From positions 2,418,001-2,482,000 of the forward strand of contig JAKJHU010000057.1 of the NCBI GenBank assembly GCA_022316685.1: DNA of 64,000 bases, given 5' to 3'. The notes under the pieces were generated by a model that saw nothing but the letters and a program-made list of their open reading frames with translations, had not been told where the DNA came from and did no database searches. Below, piece after piece: positions 12,308-23,200 of this stretch; position 1 is the stretch's first letter, and the number at the start of each line of letters is the position of its first letter. This stretch comes from Progne subis subis. Taxonomy: Eukaryota > Chordata > Aves > Passeriformes > Hirundinidae. The translations under genes were made by a program, and so were the position numbers.

Positions 12308-12995
12308 CTGGTACTGAAGGTAGATACAACTGAAAATATTCTGAAGCTGTGAAGATAGAAGACACCACAAGGAAAATATAAGGATAGTTACACTGATGAC
12401 AGGACAAGACACATGAAAACAAGTTTGAGTTCACAGGCATACATGACTGTATGAGTTCTGTTACACTGTGGGGAGATGAAAACATTTTGGTTTTGGTGGA
12501 GGCAATGTTTCTGCATGTCCCTCTTCTGATACACCAGCTACCTTCTTCCTGGCCAAACACAGGAGTTGACCAGAAATGTGGACTCTATCACTTTTGCCTA
12601 CCCATTTACTAGTTCCTTATATTTTTTTCTGTCTCTTTTCAAATGCTTTTTGAATGTGGCACTCAGCCTGTGGCTGAATATGCACTCAAACCACTCTGCA
12701 ATGCAGAACAATGACGGATTGTCTATTTGAAAGACAAACAGTTGTACCTGATGATTATTCTGCTTTGGGTTGCGTTATTGTCTAGTCAATGGTTAAGAAA
12801 TAAAATCAACATCTGGTAGGAGGATATGTTTAATGAATTAAATTGCTCTTGCCCTCCAGTGGATTACTGTTGTGGCAGTGGTGATGCTGCCTGGATGAAC
12901 AGAACTTTGAAGAGCTTCATTAATTGCTTGGTTTGGTTTTGGGATTGTGTTTATTCTTTTTTTTTAAGTAAGAAATAAAAAATACAGTAATTCAA
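12308..12995 (+). other. DNAJC10: DNAJC10 3' UTR (3' end estimated)
   Basis: AT-rich sequence after the D15 stop. AATAAA signals occur at 12799-12804 and 12974-12979, and a more distal one at 13864-13869. The second is followed within about 15-35 bases by a GT-rich stretch (near 12995-13010) typical of a downstream cleavage element, so I place the main end near 12995. The other signals could give shorter or longer forms. Reverse-strand open frames across this part show no family resemblance. Confidence 0.6.
12974..12979 (+). terminator. Preferred poly(A) signal of DNAJC10
   Basis: AATAAA with a GT-rich element shortly downstream. Alternatives are AATAAA at 12799-12804 and 13864-13869. Confidence 0.5.
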
Positions 12996-15900
12996 ATGTG
13001 GTGTTGACTTCCAAAGTTTAAATTATGCAATAACAGCAGCTGGTTAGTCATTAGATCATTGTCTTTTTAAATATTGTCTTTTTTCATTGTCTTTTTAAAT
13101 ATGAATGTATTCTGTGGACATATTTAACCTCTTTTGGCATTACCACTTTCCCTGCAGACACAGTTTTAGGTGGGGCTTGTTTGTTTTTGTATCATCTTCA
13201 GGCAAGCAGGAGAGCAAGTGCCTTCTTGAATTTAATAATGAACTCTGTACATAGCAATGTCTCCTCATACTTCTTACTGGAATTCCTGCTCTAAAGAGCA
13301 ATATTTTTCAGAGCTTCTCCATAGACAAGAAAAACTACAGATGACAAAACATCTGCAAGCAACTTTCATGATTTCAATAAAATGCGCCCCAGCACTTGAC
13401 AGCTGGGATTTCCTCCCTGCTCTCTATGCATTCAGACCTAGCATGACTGTTCAGTGTATTAGGGTATTATGAATTTGTAAATACATTGTTATTGACAAGT
13501 AATTTATTGCATAAAGAAGGCAGCAAGAAGTGAAGAGATACAAGTAACTGAGACATTCCACTGTTTTTTCCCCTATTTTCAGGGTTGCCTCTATTGATTT
13601 GTCATTTTTGCAGCATATTATCCTAAGAACAAAGAGACTATTGCATCTATTTTTTTTAATCAAGTAGACCTTCCTACATCCAAATTTAACTTCAAACTCA
13701 ATCACAGTGAAAAATTAAAATTTTAAAACAAACTGGTTTGGTCAGTTTTTGCATATCACTGTAACTGCAGTTCCCACCTTCTGTGCTCTTCCTGAAGAAT
13801 GAGATCTAGGAAAAGTTTTGAAACATACTTAGGCTGTGGGGAAAAGGATTTAGTTTAAATATCAATAAAGTTCATTTTTAAGATATAATTCTGTATCAAG
13901 ATATTCTCTTTGCATCCAGATTTTTAAATTCCTGAGAGACCAAATGGATATGTCTGGGTGGGGGAAAATAATCTTCCAAACAAAAAAAAAAAAAAAACGT
14001 AGATGATGGAGGTTTCTGAGATGTTCCAAGTTTTCATGGATTTTTGCATTGTAGCCTCTCTGAGTTTTCAGTAAGCAAGCTGGGGGGAAATGGAGTGGGT
14101 AATAAAACCTTGCCTTTATTTCTAGCTATACAAATAAATAAACAACCTTTTAGAAATATCTCTATCTCCAGCCTTCCCTAAGGACAAAATCAGTTACGTG
14201 ATGTAATTTTTACTAATGGAGGGTATAAAGTGGATATTCAAGACCAGTGGAGCAGCACTATTCTAGAATAAAAACATCTTGAAATAACCCAAGTCTCTCA
14301 GTTTTCTCCTGTAGGATCATGGAGGTGTCAGCATTGTCATTAGAATTCCACATATTGGACAGCAAACGTGTATTTTGTGTTTTATCAATTGCTGCCCTTC
14401 CTTTATACATGTGCAGTTACACCAGAAGGAAAAGGTAAAGACCAGCCTCATGCTCTGCTGTTTGTCATTGGAATTCTAGTGACTTTTAAATTTATCTCTG
14501 GAATCCTATCTTGTTTTAATAAAAAAAGTACTTCTGTGGCTGTTTAGTGTCACTGAACTGATAAGCTATCACTCCTTATCCTAAAACAACCCATTCCTCG
14601 AAAGACGTTTGGCTCATTTAGCTTCTACTGCTACTAAAAGGCACAGAAATAAAATAGAACACAGCAAAAGTTTCAAGCAATATCCTGGGTTTATATGGTT
14701 TGCACTTGGAAAAATCATGTTTTGACCAAACCTGGCAGGCTTGATCTTTTTCCATTCATGAGCATACTTCACATTTCATCAGCTGTGGATGTTCAATATA
14801 TTTTATCAGTTTATAAAAAGACTTTAAACTTTCTATTATTTAAAGTTTTCAGCAGGAATGCACAAGAATTTACTGCATTTACTGAAACTTGGCATCTGAA
14901 AACAGTGACCTTCCAATCCCAAATACTTTCAACCTTGGTCTTCTCTCTATGCTAGAACTGAATCCTAGTTTTATATCCCCATATGTGTAAAGCCACCACA
15001 ATTTTGATAATAAACACCTAAAGGTAAACCATCAACCTGATACTAGGTACTTACCCCACATTGAACAGACTCCTCCTTGTACTGCCAACTTGCTTGGATC
15101 TAACAGACTTCTCTAGCTGCCAGCAGATATGAATTACAGTTAGTTGAGCAAAAAAAAAGAATGTTTCCCAAATAATGCATATGACCACTGTATTCTGCAG
15201 ACTGTTTCTTGACTAAGACCACAAGAGCCACATTGGTTAAAATTTGGTATGTTCTGCAGAAGCCAACACTTCCTGTAAGAAAATGACTACTTAAATCTCA
15301 GAGTTCAAGGAAGCATTCAAGAGCTCAATTAAGTAGGGGTCGGGTTGTAAAAAGATGTTAGAGTTCTGGTGAATTCTTACTGTACAACTGAGCTGGCATG
15401 GAAAATACAGCCTGAAGATGTTCTGCTTTTTAGGGCTTAATAGACAAAAAGAATATTGTTTTTCCATGAAGCAGCTCAAACCAACATGAAGAAGATATCA
15501 TTTCTGCATGTTATAGGCTGCTATGGAGTCACATAAAGTTACATTATTCTTTTTCTACCTTAAGAGACACATTAACGAGAATACACTTCAGTCAGAATTA
15601 ATTACAGATCAACTAGAGATTCATATAGCTGACCTGACCTGTTTTCAGAAAATAGTTTTCTCCCTATAGCATGCATTTTAAATAATATTTATAATCCTAT
15701 TAGAAAAAGAAGACATTTTCTTTCTCGTTTTGTGCTTATGTATACATTAAGCAGTCCCAGTTGTGCTGTCCTCTTTCACCAGGTAGGTAGTTTATTTTAG
15801 TTATGACACAAGATCCCAGCTAGTCCAGTAACAGAAGCCTGCACTCAGGATACTTCATTTTTTCACACCCAGGGTGTTTCATGTTTGCTGAAGCTATATT

Positions 15901-16800
15901 AGAAAAATATTCTATGTAAACAATGGAGAAAAGTTACTATATTCCCATCCTATCTCTTCAACTGTAATTCAATGCTCTTTCTGCTAATTGTGTTCACTTA
16001 ATTTATTATCCTGCCTTTAGTCACCAGATCATTATTTCTTGAACTAACGCTGCATTTGTGCTTCTCGACTTCATGCCAGAGGCTCCTCAAACCCCACCAC
16101 TCATCTTTACACCAGCAGAAGGCAGCACTGCCCCTGAGTTCAGTATCCCATCTTTTCCTTGCTCATATCCCCATGAGGGGACAAGTTCTGATGCAATTTC
16201 ATACTGCAGCAGATGAAAGAACTCAAACTGGCAAAAAATGGTGACTGCAAATAATACAGGTAAAATCCTCAAGTTTTAGGTAGGGTTTTATATGCTAGGA
16301 ATGAACAAGTCCCCTTCCCAGAACTAATCACAAATTATTTTGAACCTTAACAAGAAGGTTACTATATGCCAGGTTAACGTGAAACAATCAAAATAAGACA
16401 TTTATTTTCAGATCTTCTTGGATTTTTTTCTTTATCTAGTCCACTTAAAAGATTATGGAAATACCTGGAATGTGTTGTGCATCGTGGCAGAACTGGGCAA
16501 AGGCACACCACCACCTGCTGGATAAAACTGGATCTGTGTCTCACACCGCACTGTAGTGAAAAGCAGCTGCAGAGAAGACAGAACTGTGTAAAAGGTTATT
16601 TGCACATTCTATAGAGTGCCACTGCCCCGAGGAGCTGCCCAGGGCTGCTGCTCCATCAGAGATGAGTTGAGGTCCAGAGACACAGGCACCTTACACTGCG
16701 CGCAAAGCTGCCACTCGCTGGCACAGCAACCCCTGCACAGCCAGCAGTGGCCTTGCCTCTGATCAGGAAAATGGGGTGCAATGAGACTAACTGCTCCACA
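12996..16800. other. Intergenic interval between the DNAJC10 and PIKFYVE 3' ends
   Basis: No recognised gene. It is mostly AT-rich unique sequence. It contains an 18-base motif repeated 28 bases apart (13057-13102), an A run near 13981-13998, and a GC-richer patch at about 16460-16800 with an unexplained cysteine-rich minus-strand frame (separate entry). Short open frames elsewhere are of chance length and resemble nothing I know. Confidence 0.6.
13057..13102 (+). repeat. Short direct duplication in the intergenic region
   Basis: CATTGTCTTTTTAAATAT occurs at 13057-13074 and again at 13085-13102, a 28-base period. Confidence 0.9.
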
Positions 16801-16803
16801 CAT
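16609..16803 (-). other. Unidentified cysteine-rich open frame, possible exon
   Basis: A 64-codon frame just past the PIKFYVE poly(A) signal. It contains GHCWLCRGCC followed by ASEWQLCAQCKVPV, that is CxxC, ten residues, CxxC, with a histidine before the first pair, reminiscent of the C-terminal half of a RING or of a zinc ribbon. The sequence is locally GC-rich with a GCGCGC stretch, unlike the surroundings. A plausible acceptor (CCTGATCAG at about 16759-16767 on the minus strand) precedes the Cys-rich part. A second open segment (about 16465-16568, minus) is bounded by CTGCAG and GTATTT and reads TQIQFYPAGGGVPLP in part. I cannot name a protein. It could be a remnant, an unannotated exon, or chance. 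Confidence 0.25.
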
Positions 16804-16814
16804 GGAACAGACCC

Positions 16815-19800
16815 AAGTATATTTTAGTCACTTTATTTGTATCTATATACATTTCATTTTGATTCTCCAAGTAGTCAAGGCGATTATTCTCAAATAGTTT
16901 AGTACATCAATTTTATAAAATACAGCTGAACCAAGTTAGAATAGAAACACATACATTATAGTACATTAAGTGCTTTGATTAATGACTAGTCTGGCCACCA
17001 GCTAGTGAGCAATTCATTTGGTTTTGGTCATTCTCCTCGAGGAGACTCCACAGGTAACTCCCCTGAGCCCAGCAGAACTGCTCTACCAGCAAGAATCCCT
17101 CCTGTGCTTTTTGGGGACAGAACGCATCCCTGGGCCACTACAAGGCATTCTGCTGTCCACATGATGACTCGAAGTCATTGCTTCTGATTTGGACAAGATT
17201 CAGTCATTTGTCTCAAGGCCTCAGATCAAAACAACAGAAGAGCCAGTGTAGCTCTGAAGAAATTCAGTCTTTGTGTTCGCAACTGGGATTTACTTACACA
17301 CACGCTAAACCTGTGCTATAAAGAAAGAAAGAAGCTCTGACCAAAGGGTTCATCCTTAGGAATTCTACAGGGACACAGACTGAACACAGCCTCCCAAGCA
17401 GCTCTCAAAGATTTGTTCTGCATCAAGTACTGCTCTCCTTCTGGAAAATTAAACTTGGCAGTAGTTGAAATGTCAGGACAACAATTACACTGAAAATGGA
17501 ATATTTGAGAAGACCCATTCAGCTGCTGGGATTTGAACTAGAAATGCTTACAACTTTATATCACAGGACACCCAAGATGACCCAGCTCCAGCTGATACTG
17601 CAGCTACTGTGATACTCATGACCAGTAGTTTACTCCAGTCTAGTCAGGACTAGTCTATCAGCCACATCCTGGCCAAAAATTAACTGTCGATACCAGCTCA
17701 AGATCATTCCTGCAAATCTCTCCAGCTGCTGTAACTTCAGCCCAAGAAGGTGACAATTCACATGTCTCTGGCTCTGTTCATAGGCTGCAGCACACTGGAA
17801 GATTCTCTCACTTCTGCAGTGCCAAGGGCCTCGTGCTGTCACATTCAGAGGAGTTCTAGCAACTGTCAGATGATCAAGCTGCTTACAGCCATCTGCTTGG
17901 GACTCTGGCAGACAAGCAGCACAGAGCAGCCACACATCCCAGAACAAGGAGAAGGGTTACTGGTGACAGACCAGGCTAGCACACCACATTAGCCTAGTGC
18001 AGGTGCCATGACACACATGCCCACGCTCGTGCTCCATCCACCAATCCATATACTGACAAAGGTGGAAGGAAACACATTTAGCTGCTGTTGGGCTGCCTTA
18101 GCTGGCCAGGACAGTCAAGGTTTTCCCTGTAAACTTTAAGAAGAGAAGGAGGAAAACATGTAAACTTCAGCTGAGACTGGAACACAGGCTGCATGGCAGG
18201 TTCTTTCACATCGATGAACCAGGACAGGAGGTAGAGGCCACACAAGTGGGAGCACTGAGCTGATGGACTGGCTGACCTCATTAGCCAAAGGCCATGCACA
18301 CAGCCAGGCATCTTGGGAGAACATTTCAAAAAAAGAGGCAAGATGTACCCCAGAGGTGATCAGCTCTGTGCTGGACTGAAGGGATTCTGGGTAGAGGAAG
18401 CAAGGACTATCATCTTTCCACAGCACACATCACTGCAGCCTTCAACACTGCACCCTCAGAAACAATATCACATTCTGCTGAGGAAATCAGTACATTCGCT
18501 GCTGCTGCTTCAAGGCCAGCATCTTTGCCCATCCTCAGTACAGAGCAGCAATAGGGTGGGGACAGCTCCTTCCAACACAGATGACTGTTGCCTCCCGGCA
18601 GCTCAGACAGGAGCTGCACTGGTTGCTTTTGGAGCCAACAGCTCAATTCTCACTGCTGGCCCCTTTCCTTTCTCAGTGCTGACCACTGTTGGTCACTCCT
18701 GAACAGCCACCACCATCTGCTGCAGAAAAAAATACTGAACGCAGGAGAAGTGAACAAAATGCACATTTCAATCCATAGTTACAGTGATGAGGGCATCATC
18801 AGGCAACTGGTTAGAATGAGCAAGTGACCACTAAAGCTGTCCTGTCCCACATGCCATGTTCATTTGATGGTCTTCCACCAGAGACTGGAAGTCAAAGGAC
18901 AGTATTCTTGCCTTTCAAACTCATTAAAACTCCTCCTATTTACTGGCCTGTATTATAATGAAACTAAAAAGTAAACTTGTGAGCTACAAAAATGAGTAAA
19001 AATTAAAAAAAAAAAAAAGGAAAGAAGTGCTTATTGTATTAATATAGAGATTCACAGATCTCTGCACATCTTATCCATCATACAAGATACCTGTTAGTTC
19101 AGGTTTTCCTTTTTACAGAAAACAACTACATTCATCTCTGTGACAAAAAAAAAAAAAAAAAAATCACGTCATGAATGCAAGAAAAACATTCTCCTGGCAA
19201 AATTTCACCATGAGGTAATTGCATTGCTTGAAAGTAAAGGGGAACTGAAATGGATTTGAAGTGATCTGCCAAGAATGATGGTGGCATTAAGGACAAAGTT
19301 GTCACTAAAGCAGTATGCTTCACTTTGTCTAGCAACTTACTGCCTTTACTAAGGAAAGGGTTAATCTGCTTCATAACTATAATTAATCAAGTCTTGTTAA
19401 ATTAAAGGGTATGGTTAGTTACCTGTTTCCAGGAATTTGAGCAACATTCAGATCAAAGTACTGTTTAGGAGTGAAGGGATATGTTTTGAGTTTTGCAGTA
19501 TACTGATGATTGACAACCCATTTTTATGGGATTCAGCTAAAATGCAATTATGACAGATAAAACAGAGCTGTACTGCAATAATATAACTTAAAAGATGGAG
19601 TCACAGGGCATTAGAGATGTGGAGCTGCCTTAAAAAAATACTGTTTACAGAACCCAGTAAGAATTAAAACTATGGAGCATAAACAGCACAAGTTATTAAT
19701 GGATCCTAAATAGGTCAGCTACAGACCACTGCAACAATAGCAGAACTCATGAATTAACTTCATTCTTCTCTCCCCCATCCACATTTGGGGGTTTTATTTC

Positions 19801-20201
19801 ACATTTTCAGTACCAAGTATCCACTACAGAATCATGAGCTGTGCATATTCAACACCATTTCGGCAGTGCAAGACTTGCAGAGGTCACGTACTTCTTCACC
19901 ATCAGGATCCGGACACAATCTCAGTTCAGTACTTCCAAGGAGACAGCATCACCTTCCCTGCTGACAGGAGGGATGTCACTTAGCACTGCTGTTCAGTGGC
20001 ACCTCACAGTTTAGATCCTTACTGAGGCAGGTTTGCTTATTATCCCCCAGGAGGGGATTAAAGTGCACGCAGATTTCACTCTCTGCAGCATGACGCACAC
20101 GGTCGGTGTAGACACGGAACTGCAATCCTCTCGCTCGCTGCTGGAAGAGAGTGGCCCATAATGTCATTGTCCTCTTGTGCTTTCCCAATATGGGCTTGAG
20201 C
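16815..20201 (-). other. PIKFYVE: PIKFYVE 3' UTR (about 3.4 kb)
   Basis: Follows the TGA stop at 20202-20204 (minus strand). It has no coding similarity in any frame despite several chance frames of 60-130 codons. A run of A residues lies at about 19144-19163 and another near 19005-19018. The distal end is set by AATAAA at 16832-16837 followed by a GT-rich stretch near 16790-16812. A proximal AATAAA at 19793-19798 would give a short UTR of about 0.4 kb, so two isoforms are possible. Confidence 0.6.
16832..16837 (-). terminator. Distal poly(A) signal of PIKFYVE
   Basis: Minus-strand AATAAA followed by a GT-rich element 20-45 bases downstream. A proximal alternative lies at 19793-19798. Confidence 0.6.
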
Positions 20202-23200
20202 TCAGCAATTCAGGCCCAGTCCTGTCCAATGGTCTGGCACCATCAGGAAATACTTGTCCATAGCTTCACAAAACCTGGTCCGGTACAGCTCTGGAGAGAC
20301 CACAGTGGGCATCTTACCTAATGTGGAAGGGTCAAGAGCAGTCAGAAATGGGCTAAAGACACAGCAGCACACACAGATGTCATGTGAGATTGCACCAGCA
20401 GACAGCATGACTTGAAGGAAACAAGATAGAACCTTATAAAGTTCAACAACAAACAAACATAAGGTTTTGCACCTGGGAAAACAATGGGCACAGGCTGGGA
20501 TCTCCCTGGGGAGCAGCTCTGTGAAAAGGACCTGAGGATCCTGGTGGACAAGCAGCTCAGTGTGAGAGAACAGCAAAGAAAGGCAGCAGGAAGGACACTG
20601 GGCTGCACCAAGGACATCACCAGCACAGAGACAGAAGTCACTATCCCACCATTATCTTCCACCTGGAAGGTGCTACTTCCATGCCATTCCTGGATACTGG
20701 ACTCAGTTTTGGTCCCTGCTATATTTAAAAATAATAATAATAAAAAAAGATAAAGGGAAAAAAAATAAAAAAAGAAAAAAAAAATGTGGACAGCCTGAAG
20801 AGGGTCCAGGGAAGGACCACAGAGAGGATCCAAGGACGGACTGGGACGCCTGCCATATGGAGAAATGCTGTGAGAACTGGCTTTGTTCAGCCTTGGAAAA
20901 ACGGCTGCTTAGAGGAGACCTTATCACCATGTTCCAGTATTTATAGGGTGGCTAAAAAGAAGATGGAGACTCATTTTACAAGGAGCCACATGGAAAGATG
21001 TGGGATAAGGGATATACGTTATTACTGGGCAGATTCCAATTAGACACAAGAGTAACATTTTTCACAATGAGAACAATCAGCCATTGGAATAGTCTCGCCA
21101 GTGAAGTGATGGATTCCCCAAACTGCACAGTTTTAAGATTCAGCTGCACAGGGTGCTGAGCCATCTTGTCTAGACTGTGCTTTTGCCAAGAAAGGTTGGA
21201 TCTGAAAATCCTCGAGGTCCCTTCAAATCTGGAATTCTATGATTCCTTCCTCCATTCTGGACAACTTAATCTGTCACGAATTTGCATGGTGGGGATGTTG
21301 TGACACTCTATCAGCAGTGTCATAGAAAGCTTCCATGTAACAAGGAAACATGATCAAAATCTTTGCTTTCAGTCTGGACTTACCTTGTCCTCCCAAGATG
21401 CCAGTTGACTTCACCACCATTTCAAGCTTTTTGTCCCAGGTAAAAGTACGAATATAGTCTGTTACAATTAAAAAAAAAAATCCACACACAAATGTGTTTT
21501 ATTTGTTTTAACCCAAGTAACACTATTTTAAAATTATCTATTTCCCCCAAAGACGGCAGGAAAGCAGTTCATTTTTGTCATCAGTGCTTCAGTGTTTTCC
21601 CTAGCAGCTGCCTCACTTTCTAAAATACTGATTATGTTCGGGTAGGGTGAATACAGTATCTCAAAAGCCCAGCAAGATCACAATCAACTCTTCCTGTCTC
21701 TATAATAACAGGCTGCCCAAGCACGTCTGTCCTTATCCATGAGAGTGTCAAGGGCTCATTTACAAGGGTCACTTGGCTCACCCTCACCCCAGAAGCCCCA
21801 CTAGAAGCACTGAGGCTTGGACACCTCTCCATTTAAACCAGTATTTCTCATCACTGCACCCACCTACAGGTTTGATAACAGAACAGAAGTGATTGCCACT
21901 TCATGACAGGGAGGACTGGAAACAAAGACCCTGACTGGAAGAGGGGGCAGCAAGAAGTCAACTTCTGAATTGCTTCCAAGCTCCTTCCAGAGAAAGCATA
22001 CTCAGTCGATACAAGCACATGAACATTTTGGCCTGCAAAGCTAAAGCTGCAGTAAGATCAGCTTCTCATTAGTGGGTATCATTCTCTCCTAACATCTGAC
22101 TACAACTGTAATCATACAGTTTTGAATCTACTGGGTTTAGATTTACAAAAGGCCACCATAAGTATTCATATTTCTTCTCACTTGTGTTTAACATAAAACT
22201 CCTCCAGACCTGACAATCTCAAGACTTATTCATTTATCTGAATACTCTCTGAAAACATTCCTGAGAGTGTTTTGGGACAGATTATCAGTAAACAGTTTGA
22301 TCATTAACAACTTCATGCCCTAAGGCCCAGAGTCCCACACAACAGAGCCTACAAAAACAATTTTCAAAGCTTTTCACAGACCTAACTTACCTGTTTCCTG
22401 TACCACATTAGGATCTAAAATAGGTAGAGATACTGACCTCAGATTCAAACACAATCCAAATAAAGAGTTTTCAGCTCCATTCCAACACGAATTTAGCCTG
22501 AGTACTTTATAAGTTCTCAGGGTTTCATCTAGAGAATATTCTGATAGCCTGACACAGCAGGCATGTTCTCTCTTCTTGATAATATTTGCATTCACCAAGC
22601 TCCTTCAGATATTTGTGTTAAACACAGAAGGAACTGATAGCTTTAAATATCATATAAAATATACTCTTTAATCAGATAAAACATGACATAGGACAAAAAA
22701 ACCCCACACAAACAGGAGAAGCACATGGTCAATTGTAGTCCAATCCTCTTTACTCCAATAGTCAAGAGTCTGCAAATCTCTAAAGTAATAACCATTTGCA
22801 ACAAACAACAGCTTTCTTTGTAGCTAGGACTTTAATTCTCAGCTAGAGGTGTTACTGAAATGGTTTTCAAGCATTATCAGAATAAGGGCAATCCAGACCT
22901 CCTGTCCTGAGATCTCATCTGGAAACATTTCTGAGCAGGGTTTCAAGTCCATTCCATTTCCCTAAGTGAATTCCACACTCTACAAAATTTCCTCATCTCT
23001 AAGTCTTTTATACTACAGAATTTTGTCTACCTAAACTGTCTCTACTTTCCACTATCAAGTCAGAGGATGCATCAAGGTAATTACTGCATTTTCACCCATA
23101 TTATCCAGGTCAGACTATAGATTATATGAGATCCCATGATGTTTAACTTCTCTCTTCCAACCTTATCAATATTGTTTCTCCTTAAAGCCCCTCCACACGA

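Noticed and set aside
12159..12560. 133-codon minus-strand frame over the DNAJC10 3' end
   Set aside because: Antisense to the last exon and 3' UTR, no similarity or splice support.
20342..20833. 163-codon minus-strand frame next to the last PIKFYVE exon
   Set aside because: It is the antisense of the CR1 copy and its A-rich block; low-complexity Phe/Leu run from the poly(A) stretch.
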